The translations under genes and the position numbers were made by a program. A stretch of 64,000 nucleotides of DNA from Azospirillum sp. TSO35-2 (GTDB lineage Bacteria > Pseudomonadota > Alphaproteobacteria > Azospirillales > Azospirillaceae), in contig NZ_LGRA01000018.1 of NCBI RefSeq assembly GCF_003116095.1, positions 614,610 through 678,609 of the forward strand, in the 5' to 3' direction. Below the pieces are notes generated by a model, which searched no databases, was not told the origin of the DNA, and worked only from the letters and a program-made list of their open reading frames with translations. Positions 1-7,968 of this stretch are shown one piece after another; position 1 is the first letter of the stretch; every line of letters starts with the position of its first letter.

Positions 1-846
1 TTCACCAAGCGCAAGCTCGACGATGAGGCGCTGGAGGAGCTGGAGGAACTGCTGATCACCGCCGACCTCGGCCCCGCCACCGCGGCGAAGGTCACGGCGG
101 AGCTGGCGCGCACCCGCTTCGGCAAGGAGGTGTCGCCGGAGGAGGTCAAGGTGACGCTCGCCGCCGAGGTGGCGAAGATCGTCGGCCCGGTGGCCAAGCC
201 GCTGGAGCTGGACCCGGCGCTGGCGCCCCACGTCATCCTGGTCGTCGGCGTCAACGGCACCGGCAAGACCACCACCATCGGCAAGCTCGCCCGCCAGTTC
301 AAGGCGGAGGGCAAGAGCGTGATGCTGGCCGCCGGCGACACCTTCCGCGCCGCCGCGGTCAGCCAGCTGAAGATCTGGGGCGAGCGCACCGGCTGCCCGG
401 TCGTGGCGCGCGACACCGGGGCGGACGCCGCCGGCCTCGCCTATGACGCGCTGGAGCGCGCGCGGGCCGAGAAGGTCGACGTGCTGCTGATCGACACCGC
501 CGGCCGCCTGCAGAACAAGACCGGCCTGATGGAAGAGCTGCGCAAGATCGTCCGCGTCATCAAGAAGCTGGACGAGACGGCACCGCACACCACCCTGCTG
601 ACGCTGGACGCCACCACCGGCCAGAACGCCCATTCCCAGGTCGAGATCTTCCGCGACATGGTCAACGTCAACGGCCTGATCCTGACCAAGCTGGACGGCT
701 CGGCCCGCGGCGGCGTGCTGGTGTCGCTGGCGGAGAAGTTCAGGATCCCGGTCCATGCCATCGGCGTCGGTGAGGGCATCTACGACCTGCGCCCGTTCGA
801 CGCCGACGCCTTTGCCAAGTCGCTGATGGGGCTGAACGCCGACTGA
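1..846 (+). CDS. ftsY: Signal recognition particle receptor FtsY, 5'-truncated by window edge
   Basis: FtsY is the membrane-associated GTPase that docks ribosome-SRP complexes at the inner membrane for co-translational insertion. The reading frame is open from base 1, so the start lies outside the window; 281 codons remain. The visible part is the end of the helical N domain followed by the SRP-type G domain. It shows a P-loop [10 protein letters not shown] near residue 82 of the fragment, DTAGR near 165 and the guanine-specificity motif TKLD near 230. An insertion-box region ([11 protein letters not shown]) sits between them, as in FtsY and Ffh. GVNGTGKTT favours FtsY over Ffh, whose P-loop is usually GLQGSGKTT. 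There is no C-terminal M domain, which also excludes Ffh. Confidence 0.95.
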   Translation, partial: FTKRKLDDEALEELEELLITADLGPATAAKVTAELARTRFGKEVSPEEVKVTLAAEVAKIVGPVAKPLELDPALAPHVILVVGVNGTGKTTTIGKLARQFKAEGKSVMLAAGDTFRAAAVSQLKIWGERTGCPVVARDTGADAAGLAYDALERARAEKVDVLLIDTAGRLQNKTGLMEELRKIVRVIKKLDETAPHTTLLTLDATTGQNAHSQVEIFRDMVNVNGLILTKLDGSARGGVLVSLAEKFRIPVHAIGVGEGIYDLRPFDADAFAKSLMGLNAD

Positions 847-891
847 CGGCAGGTCGTACGGAGCTTGACCAAAGGGCTGGGGGCCGGGATT

Positions 892-911
892 GGCCGAAAT
901 TCGGCCTTTCC
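892..911 (+). terminator. Possible terminator hairpin after ftsY
   Basis: A near-perfect palindrome, GGCCGAA-A-TTCGGCC, lies at 892-906 and is followed by TTTC. It sits about 45 bases after the ftsY stop and before the amn start at 943. The stem is strong but the loop is only one base as drawn and the T tract is short, so terminator function is a weak inference. Confidence 0.35.
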
Positions 912-942
912 ACCCGGTCGTTCGTACGCCATCTTCGAAGGC

Positions 943-2451
943 ATGACCGATCAAGCCCCGCTCCAGCCCGGGTCTGCCGGGCGCTTCACCGATGCCAAAG
1001 CCGCGCTGGCCTGCGTGCGCGACATCTACGAGCGCAACACCGCCTTTCTGCGCCAGCGCTTCGCCGACTACACCCAGGGCGAGGAGGAAGGCGGGCGCAA
1101 CCGGGCCTGCTACCCCTATGTCCGGGTGGCGGTGACCTCCGGCGCCGGGGTCGACACCCGCCTGTCCTACGGCTTCGTCGAGGGCGTCGGCGTCCATGCC
1201 ACCACGGTGACCCGGCCCGACCTGTTCGAGCGCTATCTGCTGGAACAGTTCACGCTGCTACTGCGCAACCACGAGGTTCCGCTGGAGGTCGGCGTCAGCG
1301 AGGAGGCGATCCCGATCCACTTCGCCTTCCCGAACGGCATGTATGTCGAAGGCGACCTGCCGCCCGACCGCCTGACCCGGCTGCCCGACCTGTTCGACCT
1401 GCCCGATCTGGCGCGGATGGACGACACGATCGTCAACGGCACCTGCGACACCGGGCCGGACGCGGTGAAGCCGCTTGCCCTGTTCACCGCGCCGCGGGTG
1501 GATTTCTCGCTGCACCGGCTGCGCCACTACACCGCGACGGCGCCGGAGCATTTCCAGAACTTCGTCCTGTTCACCAACTACCAGTTCTACGTCGACGAGT
1601 TCATCCGGCTGTCGCGCGAGATCATGGAGCCGACCGGCGACGCCGATCTGGCCGCCTACCGCAGCCAGTATGACCGCTTCGTCGAGCCGGGCGACATCGT
1701 CACCACCAACCAGAACCTGGGCGGCACGGTGGACTCCGCTTCGGCCAGGCTGACGCGCATGCCGCAGATGCCGGCCTACCACCTGACACGGCCGGACGGC
1801 AACGGCATCACGCTGGTGAACATCGGCGTTGGCCCGTCGAACGCCAAGACCATCACCGACCACATCGCGGTGCTGCGCCCGCACGCCTGGATCATGCTGG
1901 GCCATTGCGCCGGCCTGCGCCACACCCAGCGGCTGGGCGACTATGTGCTGGCCCACGGCTATGTCCGCGAGGATCATGTGCTCGACGCCGACCTGCCGCT
2001 GTGGGTGCCGGTGCCGGCGCTGGCCGAGGTGCAGCGCGCGCTGGAAACCGCGGTGGAGCGGGTGACCGGCCTGTCGGGGTTCGACCTGAAGAGCATCATG
2101 CGCACCGGCACCGTCGCCACCATCGACAACCGGAACTGGGAGCTGCGCGACCACCGCGAACCATTGATGCGCTTCAGCCAGAGCCGCGCGATCGCGCTGG
2201 ACATGGAAAGCGCGACGATCGCCGCGAACGGCTTCCGCTTCCGCGTGCCGTACGGGACGTTGCTGTGCGTGTCGGACAAGCCGATGCATGGGCAGTTGAA
2301 GCTGCCGGGCATGGCCGACCGCTTCTACCGCGAGCGGGTCGACCAGCATCTGAAGATCGGCGTGCTGGCGATGGAACTGCTGCGCGAGCACGGAATGGAG
2401 ACGCTGCACTCCCGCAAGCTGCGCAGCTTGGCGGAGGTGGCGTTCCAGTAG
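943..2451 (+). CDS. amn: AMP nucleosidase
   Basis: The enzyme hydrolyses AMP to adenine and ribose 5-phosphate in purine salvage. The 502-aa product is close to the usual Amn length of about 480-500 aa. It has the family's two parts: an N-terminal AMN domain (about residues 1-180) and a C-terminal nucleoside-phosphorylase-like domain. The latter includes VNIGVGPSNAKTITDH, a stretch around MLGHCAGLR, and the late DMESATIAANGFRF segment typical of this fold. The frame is open upstream to a TTG at 865, but the ATG at 943 gives the expected N terminus. The gene is co-directional with ftsY but separated by about 96 bases, so it is probably its own transcription unit. Confidence 0.93.
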   Translation: MTDQAPLQPGSAGRFTDAKAALACVRDIYERNTAFLRQRFADYTQGEEEGGRNRACYPYVRVAVTSGAGVDTRLSYGFVEGVGVHATTVTRPDLFERYLLEQFTLLLRNHEVPLEVGVSEEAIPIHFAFPNGMYVEGDLPPDRLTRLPDLFDLPDLARMDDTIVNGTCDTGPDAVKPLALFTAPRVDFSLHRLRHYTATAPEHFQNFVLFTNYQFYVDEFIRLSREIMEPTGDADLAAYRSQYDRFVEPGDIVTTNQNLGGTVDSASARLTRMPQMPAYHLTRPDGNGITLVNIGVGPSNAKTITDHIAVLRPHAWIMLGHCAGLRHTQRLGDYVLAHGYVREDHVLDADLPLWVPVPALAEVQRALETAVERVTGLSGFDLKSIMRTGTVATIDNRNWELRDHREPLMRFSQSRAIALDMESATIAANGFRFRVPYGTLLCVSDKPMHGQLKLPGMADRFYRERVDQHLKIGVLAMELLREHGMETLHSRKLRSLAEVAFQ

Positions 2452-2464
2452 GGGTGTCGGCTTC

Positions 2465-2595
2465 GATGCCCCCTCCCCATCCCTCCCCCGCTTCGCGGGA
2501 GAGGGGGTTAGGATGCTTGGTGAGGCGAGAGCGTTATCAGCGTTCGGCGGCAATCCCCTCTCCCGCGAAGCGGGGGAGGGTTAGGGAGGGGGCAA
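2465..2595. repeat. Dispersed REP/BIME-like inverted repeat, copy 1
   Basis: The element starts GCCCCCTCCCCATCCCTCCC and ends GGGAGGGTTAGGGAGGGGGC, so the outer arms form a long imperfect palindrome. Inside are two smaller hairpins, each with a CCCGC-TTCG/GAA-GCGGG core (about 2486-2504 and 2560-2578). A second copy with the same outer arms lies at 59569-59683. The element fills the gap between the convergent amn and azoR genes, where it may serve as a two-way terminator. It resembles intergenic REP/BIME elements; mobility or function is not shown by the sequence. Confidence 0.8.
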
Positions 2596-2617
2596 TCGGA
2601 GCCGCCCCTCAAACCCC

Positions 2618-3241
2618 TCAGGCCGCGACCAGCAGCCCTTCGATCTCCTTCGCCGCACCGGCCAGCGCCTTGTCCTTGGCCTCCGGACCCATGCCGATGC
2701 CTTCGGCGCGGATGAAGGTCACGTCGGTGATGCCGAAGAAGCCCAGCACGGCGCGCAGGTAGGCTTCCTGGTGGTCGAGGCCGGCCAGCGCCGGGTTGGT
2801 CGAGTAGACGCCGCCACGCCCCGACGCGACGATCACGCGCTTGCCGCCGGCCAGACCCTCGGGGCCCTTCTCGGTGTAGCGGAAGGTGCGGCCGGCCTGG
2901 GCGAGGCGGTCGATCCAGGCCTTGAGCTGGGTCGGGATCGAGAAATTGTACATCGGGGCGCCGATCACCACGACGTCGGCGGCCAGGAACTCGTCGACCA
3001 GCGCGTCGGTCAGGGCCAGCTCGTCGCGCTGGCGGTCGTTCAGACCCTCCAGGTTGCGGAGCTTGACGACCTGCAGCAGTTCCCCGTCCAGATGGGCCGG
3101 CGGGTTGGCGGCGACGTCGCGGGTCACGACGGTGGCCGCCGGATCGGCCTTCACCAGCGCCTCGACGATGGAGGCGGTCAACTGGCGGGTGACGGACGCG
3201 GTGCCGAGCGGGCTGGAGTCGACGTGCAGGATCGTGGTCAT
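2618..3241 (-). CDS. azoR: FMN-dependent NADH-azoreductase
   Basis: This is a 207-aa flavodoxin-fold NAD(P)H:quinone/azo oxidoreductase, the normal length for AzoR. The N terminus TILHVDSSPLGTASVTRQL matches the FMN phosphate-binding loop (HVDSSP...S). The central MYNFSIPTQLKAWIDR motif is diagnostic of the AzoR/MdaB group and contacts the flavin. GRGGVYS near residue 140 matches the second FMN loop. The enzyme likely reduces quinones and azo compounds in the cytoplasm by two-electron transfer. The ATG at 3241 is chosen because AAGAGG lies about 10 bases upstream; the frame is open further upstream (to 3286) but without a family match. Confidence 0.93.
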   Translation of the reverse strand: MTTILHVDSSPLGTASVTRQLTASIVEALVKADPAATVVTRDVAANPPAHLDGELLQVVKLRNLEGLNDRQRDELALTDALVDEFLAADVVVIGAPMYNFSIPTQLKAWIDRLAQAGRTFRYTEKGPEGLAGGKRVIVASGRGGVYSTNPALAGLDHQEAYLRAVLGFFGITDVTFIRAEGIGMGPEAKDKALAGAAKEIEGLLVAA

Positions 3242-3429
3242 GACGGGAGGAGCCTCTTGGTGGTTGCGGCCGGCCGCTGGTGGCAATCGTTGCTGCCATC
3301 GCTGCCGGTCAATCTCTGAAGCCCAAGATGCTCTTTTGATTTCCAGCGGTTAAGCCGGCCTGTGCGCGAAAGATCGTCTCTCTGGAAGCAACAATCCGCC
3401 AGCGGTGACCCGGCCCCACGACCGCCCGG

Positions 3430-4197
3430 TCAAGCCACCAGCCGGCCGCTGCGGAAGACCGCCATCCGTCCCGGCTCCATCACCGTCCAGGCTTCGTCGC
3501 GGGTCAGCGGGCGGGTGGCGACGACGGTGACGATGTCGTTCGGCGTCGTCTCCCGCGAGAAGTCGACGCTCATGTCGGCGTCGACCAGCGTCGCGGCGCC
3601 GAAGGGCGCCTTGCGGGTCAGCCACGCCAGGTTGGTGGCGCAATGGCACCACAGGAAGCGGCCGTCGCTGAGCAGCATGTTGAACACGCCGAGCGAGCCG
3701 AGGTCGGCGGCCAGATGGCGGATCAGCCGCATCAGCCCGCCGGTCGATTTCGGCGGCTCGGGGTACTGCATGCGGATCTGGTCGAGCAGCCAGCAGAAGG
3801 CGTGCTCGCTGTCGGTGGAGCCGACCGGCTCGTAGAAGGTGAGGATGCGGTCCTTGATGCCCTTCAGTTGGCCATTGTGGGCGAAGGTCCACACCCGCCC
3901 CCACAGCTCGCGGGTGAAGGGGTGGGTGTTCTCCAGCGCGACGCGGCCGCGGTTGGCCCGGCGGATGTGCGAGATCACGGTGCAGGACTTGATGGAATAC
4001 TGGCTGACCAGCCGGGCGATCTCCGACTCGCTGCTGGGGGCCGGGTCATGGAAGGTGCGGCAGCCCTTGCCCTCGTAGAAGGCGATGCCCCAGCCGTCGC
4101 GGTGCGGCCCGGTTTCCCCACCCCGCCGCATCAGCCCGGCGAAGCTGAAGCAGATGTCCGTGGGCACGTTGGCGCTCATGCCCAGGAGTTCGCACAT
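3430..4197 (-). CDS. Class II glutamine amidotransferase (YafJ-like)
   Basis: The 255-aa protein begins MCELLGMS, so Cys2 becomes the N-terminal nucleophile after methionine removal, as in Ntn-type amidotransferases. Further family motifs are [20 protein letters not shown] (glutamine-binding region), SHIRRANRG and FAHNGQLKG. The length and motif order match the YafJ/YlbA-type stand-alone glutaminase-like proteins, not GlmS or PurF, because no synthase domain follows. The acceptor substrate is not evident. It reads toward azoR but is separated by about 190 bases in which nothing else is recognised. The Cys2 position supports the chosen start. Confidence 0.88.
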   Translation of the reverse strand: MCELLGMSANVPTDICFSFAGLMRRGGETGPHRDGWGIAFYEGKGCRTFHDPAPSSESEIARLVSQYSIKSCTVISHIRRANRGRVALENTHPFTRELWGRVWTFAHNGQLKGIKDRILTFYEPVGSTDSEHAFCWLLDQIRMQYPEPPKSTGGLMRLIRHLAADLGSLGVFNMLLSDGRFLWCHCATNLAWLTRKAPFGAATLVDADMSVDFSRETTPNDIVTVVATRPLTRDEAWTVMEPGRMAVFRSGRLVA

Positions 4198-4323
4198 GGT
4201 GGTCCTCGTGTCCCGCTTGTCGTCGCGTTTGGTCGGACAAGCTACGACAGGCCGGGCGGAACGTCACGTTTTTGCGGTGGCGGTGGCCCAGAGCGACAAG
4301 GGCGCCGCGGCGGACAGCCCGTC

Positions 4324-5292
4324 TCAGTTCGGGGCGACCGCCGCATCGTCCGGCTGCCTGTCCTCGTCTTCGTGAGCGTGGTCCGGAAGATCGGCAAAGG
4401 GTTGCGTTCGGGCGATCACCGGGCGGTCCTCCAGCCCGACCGTGGGCGCCCAGCGGGGGGACCCATGCTTCACCTCAAGGAAGGGCGCGTGGTCCAGGAC
4501 CGGCTTGTAGACCCGGAACGTCTTCATGACCGACAGGATCCCCGCCGAATCGAGCGGCCCCAGGAAGGACTCATCCATGTCGAGGAACGCCGGGTGCGAG
4601 AGCCATCGTTCAAGCTGCGCCGCGTTCAGAAAAAAACTCCCGGCCGATGGGTACGAGGTGCGTTCGAAACGGACAGGTTCCCCAAGAAACTCCAGAGTCA
4701 AATCCGGCCGATCGGAAAGATCCTGAAACGGCTTGGTCCAAGGGCTTCCAAGTATGTAGTCGGGGTAGACCTTGTAGCCGAACGGAGAGTTGTTTTCGAA
4801 CCTGTTGGGCTGCAACAAGGCTTCAGGGCCGAATTCGGCATCGAACAATGCCCGCTTCCGGAAGAACAGCGGGTCGGTCATCACGACGTCGTCTTCAACA
4901 TAGCAATACCAGTCATACCGGCCTGCAAATTCCCGCATCACCATGTGAGCGGTGAAACCGAGCTGGCTGGGCGAGAACCCATCGTTTATTTTCACCCGCC
5001 GATAGAGGACAGGACTTATTTCCAGTGCATCGAGCAAGTGGTCGTCACCCAGCGTGCAGACCACCACGTCGACCTCGCAGCTGTGCGGCGAGGCCGCCTG
5101 CCACGCGACCTTGCGCCAGTGGTCGAGGCCGGCCACCCGGTTTCCGTAGAGCTGATGGAAGGCGCTGATGGTTTCACCGAGGACGGCGATGCGTTCCGCT
5201 TTCCGGCTGATGTCGTTGGAGTTGTTCCCACCCGCCGTATGCCCGGCTTTCGGGCGGTAGAAATGCGGGATCACGCACAGGATCTTCACCAC
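4324..5292 (-). CDS. Putative glycosyltransferase, unlike its neighbours in composition
   Basis: This is a 322-aa protein of unassigned function. It opens with VKILCVIPHFY, a Rossmann-like start common in glycosyltransferases. It has CYVEDDVVMTDPLFF near residue 135, where EDD could be the metal/nucleotide-sugar-binding acidic motif of a GT-A fold. SYPSAGSFFLN resembles a later acceptor-side segment. No signal peptide or membrane segment is seen. Codon use is visibly less GC-biased than around it, with more A/T third positions, suggesting relatively recent acquisition. The start is a GTG, with a second GTG immediately following. It stands alone between the amidotransferase and the nifO-dra operon. 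The assignment is tentative. Confidence 0.6.
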   Translation of the reverse strand: MVKILCVIPHFYRPKAGHTAGGNNSNDISRKAERIAVLGETISAFHQLYGNRVAGLDHWRKVAWQAASPHSCEVDVVVCTLGDDHLLDALEISPVLYRRVKINDGFSPSQLGFTAHMVMREFAGRYDWYCYVEDDVVMTDPLFFRKRALFDAEFGPEALLQPNRFENNSPFGYKVYPDYILGSPWTKPFQDLSDRPDLTLEFLGEPVRFERTSYPSAGSFFLNAAQLERWLSHPAFLDMDESFLGPLDSAGILSVMKTFRVYKPVLDHAPFLEVKHGSPRWAPTVGLEDRPVIARTQPFADLPDHAHEDEDRQPDDAAVAPN

Positions 5293-5399
5293 GGCACCTT
5301 AGCTGGTCGAAACATGCGAATGGCCAGCGTGATAACGGCTCGCATGGCTGGGCACAAGCGGGAACGGCCGAACGGTCCGGGCACCTCGGCCGGGGTCGC

Positions 5400-5843
5400 T
5401 CAGGCCTTCGCCTCGGGCGCCGGGCACGGCGGCATGTCGGGCCGCCGGCACCCCTCCATCGTGCCGGCGGCCGGCACGCCACCCGGCGCGATGCCCAGCC
5501 CGATCCAGGCGTCCACCCGGTCGGTCTCGAAACCACACTCCCGGCGGTCGCCGACCTGCATCAGCGGGCGGCGGATCAGCAGCGGCTGGGCCAGCATGGC
5601 GGCCAGCGCCGCCGCCTCGTCCAGCGCCTCCGGCGCCACCGCGCCCGACTTCACCGCCGGGGCGGCGCGGTTGAACCAGTCGGCCACCGGGCGGTCGCCG
5701 AAGAAGGGGCGGAGCGTCGCCGCGGTCCACGGCTCGCTCAGCAGGTCGCGGGCGGTCACCCGGTGGCCGGCCTGCGCCAGCAGCGCCCTCTGCCGGGCGT
5801 TGCCGCCGCAGTCGGGCTTCTCGAAGAAGGTCACGTCGGCCAT
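5400..5843 (-). CDS. nifO: Nitrogenase-associated ArsC-family protein NifO
   Basis: The 147-aa protein has the thioredoxin-like ArsC/Spx fold. TFFEKPDCGGNARQRALL at the N terminus has the active-site-like Cys, and RPLMQVGDRRECGFE corresponds to the late RPL motif of ArsC proteins. The family that sits beside dinitrogenase reductase regulation genes is usually called nitrogenase-associated protein or NifO; its precise reaction is not established. It is the last gene of the leftward draT-draG-nifO unit, with its start only three bases from the draG stop, which indicates co-transcription. The last 40 residues are rich in Pro, Cys and Gly (CRRPDMPPCPAPEAKA) and look like a flexible tail. Confidence 0.85.
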   Translation of the reverse strand: MADVTFFEKPDCGGNARQRALLAQAGHRVTARDLLSEPWTAATLRPFFGDRPVADWFNRAAPAVKSGAVAPEALDEAAALAAMLAQPLLIRRPLMQVGDRRECGFETDRVDAWIGLGIAPGGVPAAGTMEGCRRPDMPPCPAPEAKA

Positions 5844-5846
5844 CGG

Positions 5847-6815
5847 TCACTCTCCCTGGAACAGCGGCGCGCGGGCGAGCAGCGCCTCGGTTTGCTGACA
5901 AATCTCGTCGTGGACCTTGCGGTCCAGCTTGCGCAGCCAGCGCGGCGGGATCGACTCCACGCCGTAGGTGGCGCCGGCCAGCATGCCGGCGATGGCGCCG
6001 GTGGTGTCGGCGTCGCCGCCCTGGTTCACCGTCTCCACCACGCAGGATTCGACCGAGTCGGTCTGGAAGTAATAATGGAAGACCGTCTGCACCGTATCGA
6101 CGACGAAGGCGGTGGACAGGCCGCGGTAGGGTTCGAACTTGAACTGGCGGTGCTTGGCGATCAGGGCGTTCGCCTCCTCCCGCGCGGCGACGATGCCGCC
6201 GCCCAGCACCAGCCGCTGCACCATCCGGCCCAGCGCCAGCACCGCGGAATCCGACAGCCCGTTGCAGTGGGTGATGCGCGACTGCTCGACCGACCAGCGC
6301 GCGAACGCCGCCTCGTCGCCCAGCGTGGCCAGCGCCACCGGCAGGTTGCGCATCGCCGCCCCGTTGCCGGCGTGGTACTCCGATTCCGGCTCCTCCAGCG
6401 TGCCGTGCATGATGAAGCGGCGGATGCCGCGGCGCGTCGTGTCGCCGACGTCGACCGGCACCGACTTCAGCCAGATGGCGAACTCCTCGGCGGCGCGGCG
6501 GGCGTCCCACTCCGGGCCGGACAGGATGGCGCGGCCGAGATGCAGCGACATCTCGGTGTCGTCGGTCACCTGCCCGGCCGGCAGCTTCAGCCAGCCGCCG
6601 CCCTTGATGTGCTTGTGGACGCCATATTGGTGGGCGATCTCGCCCTTGGTCAGGAATTCCACGGTGGCGCCCAGCGCATCGCCACAGGCGAGCCCGAGAT
6701 AGGCGCCCAGCGCCCTGGATCGGATCTCGGGCGTGAGGCGGATCGGCGCGAGGCCCGGGGACGTAAGGCTGGGGGGCGCGAGGCTCGGGGGCGGTCGGTT
6801 GGTCGGATCGGTCAT
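5847..6815 (-). CDS. draG: ADP-ribosyl-[dinitrogen reductase] glycohydrolase DraG
   Basis: DraG removes ADP-ribose from the modified arginine of NifH and reactivates nitrogenase once ammonium or energy stress ends. The 322-aa protein has the binuclear-metal ADP-ribosylglycohydrolase fold. The signature segments are GLACGDALGATVEF, QVTDDTEMSLHLGRA with metal-binding Asp residues, HAGNGAAMRNLP, and the C-terminal NQGGDADTTGAIAGMLAG loop. The core begins around residue 32. The first 30 residues are a Pro/Ser/Leu-rich extension (PPPSLAPPSLTSPGLAP) that DraG proteins such as that of Rhodospirillum rubrum appear to lack. The gene follows draT by 77 bases and precedes nifO by three. Its target NifH is encoded about 2.7 kb away on the other strand. 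Confidence 0.96.
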   Translation of the reverse strand: MTDPTNRPPPSLAPPSLTSPGLAPIRLTPEIRSRALGAYLGLACGDALGATVEFLTKGEIAHQYGVHKHIKGGGWLKLPAGQVTDDTEMSLHLGRAILSGPEWDARRAAEEFAIWLKSVPVDVGDTTRRGIRRFIMHGTLEEPESEYHAGNGAAMRNLPVALATLGDEAAFARWSVEQSRITHCNGLSDSAVLALGRMVQRLVLGGGIVAAREEANALIAKHRQFKFEPYRGLSTAFVVDTVQTVFHYYFQTDSVESCVVETVNQGGDADTTGAIAGMLAGATYGVESIPPRWLRKLDRKVHDEICQQTEALLARAPLFQGE

Positions 6816-6892
6816 GCCATGGGGGCGCTAAGCCCGCCCTTTCCTGGTGGGCCCGGTTCGGCCATAGAGGGCCGCCGCCGGACGTGAGGTTG

Positions 6893-7783
6893 TCAGAGAA
6901 GCGACACACCCACCCGGTAATCCCCGCCAATCACCAGATACTCCCCTTCGCCCTGGAATGGGTAGCGCGGCAGAATGTCGCGGAAGAAGACGACCTTGGA
7001 CAACGGCACCCAGGCGTCGAGGATGTAGTCGCCGAACTGGCCGGCGATGTCGCGGTTGATCGAGAAGGAGCACAGGTTGTTCAGCCGCAGCACCGCCGTC
7101 CGCTTGTCGGGGCGGGCGACGATGTGGTGTTCCTCGAAATCGTTGACGCCGCGGTACAGCCGGATGTGCGAGGCCCAGTTGGGCATCGGCGCGTCGGGCC
7201 AGCCGCGGCGGATCGTCCATTGGCAGAACTCGTAGAGCAGGTCGAGTTGCAGGTGGATGTTGTTGTTGTGGAAGCGGGTCGACTGCTTGTCCTCGCCATA
7301 GGCCGCCCAGGCGTCGGAGGCGAAGCGGCGGATCGGTTCGCGGTGGAAGGTCGGCAGCAGGCCGAAACGGCTCTCCACCCAGCCTTTCAGCACCGCCCCC
7401 TCCGCCCGGTTGCTGTCGAACAGCCAGCCCTTCAGCAGGCGCAGGTAGCTGGCGCGGAAACGCCGCCTGCCGTCCGGCCCCTCCGACCCGGAAAAATCCG
7501 GGTTCACGCCGAACACCGACGCCATATGGCGCTGGAAGACGTCCGACGCGGTCCGCGCGTCGCGGCATTCGTCCAGCGCCTCGAACAGGGCGGCGTGCTC
7601 GCTGCGGGTGGCGCCGATGCGCAGGCGCCGCGGCTCGGCGTTGTAGCCCTCGCTGCACAGGACCGCCGCCGGCACATTGACGAGGTTGGCGCGGTGGGCA
7701 CGGAGCGCCAGCGGCGAATCCGGATCGACCACCCGTCCGTTCGCATCCCGCATCACCGCCACATCCACCCCACTGCCCGCCAC
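6893..7783 (-). CDS. draT: NAD+:dinitrogen-reductase ADP-D-ribosyltransferase DraT
   Basis: DraT transfers ADP-ribose from NAD+ to a conserved arginine of NifH (Arg104 of the NifH in this window), shutting off nitrogenase on ammonium or darkness/energy signals. The 296-aa protein carries family-specific stretches: STRFHNNNIHLQLDLLYEFC, SHIRLYRGVNDFEEH and LCSFSINRDIAGQFGDYIL. The RLYRG...SFS...E-containing order recalls the R-S-E active site of arginine ADP-ribosyltransferases. The GTG start at 7783 is preceded by GGAGCGG about six bases upstream; the next Met is 10 residues in. It is the promoter-proximal gene of the dra unit and is divergent from the unknown gene at 7969. Confidence 0.96.
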   Translation of the reverse strand: MAGSGVDVAVMRDANGRVVDPDSPLALRAHRANLVNVPAAVLCSEGYNAEPRRLRIGATRSEHAALFEALDECRDARTASDVFQRHMASVFGVNPDFSGSEGPDGRRRFRASYLRLLKGWLFDSNRAEGAVLKGWVESRFGLLPTFHREPIRRFASDAWAAYGEDKQSTRFHNNNIHLQLDLLYEFCQWTIRRGWPDAPMPNWASHIRLYRGVNDFEEHHIVARPDKRTAVLRLNNLCSFSINRDIAGQFGDYILDAWVPLSKVVFFRDILPRYPFQGEGEYLVIGGDYRVGVSLL

Positions 7784-7968
7784 GCCGGCCGCTCCGCCGA
7801 AATGCCACTACTTATTTTATGGATAATGCGGAAACGGCCGGGTGCCAAGCGTCATGCGGTGGCTGGCACGCGGGCGCGGCGCCGCATGTCCCAACATTGT
7901 TCGTTTGAAGCCACCCCGGACGGCACCCATACTCAGTACAGCGACGCTTACGATCCGGCGGCACCCGC

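Noticed and set aside
3643..5898. Open frame of 751 codons on the plus strand
   Set aside because: It crosses the amidotransferase, glycosyltransferase-like and nifO genes in antisense and has no recognisable domain.
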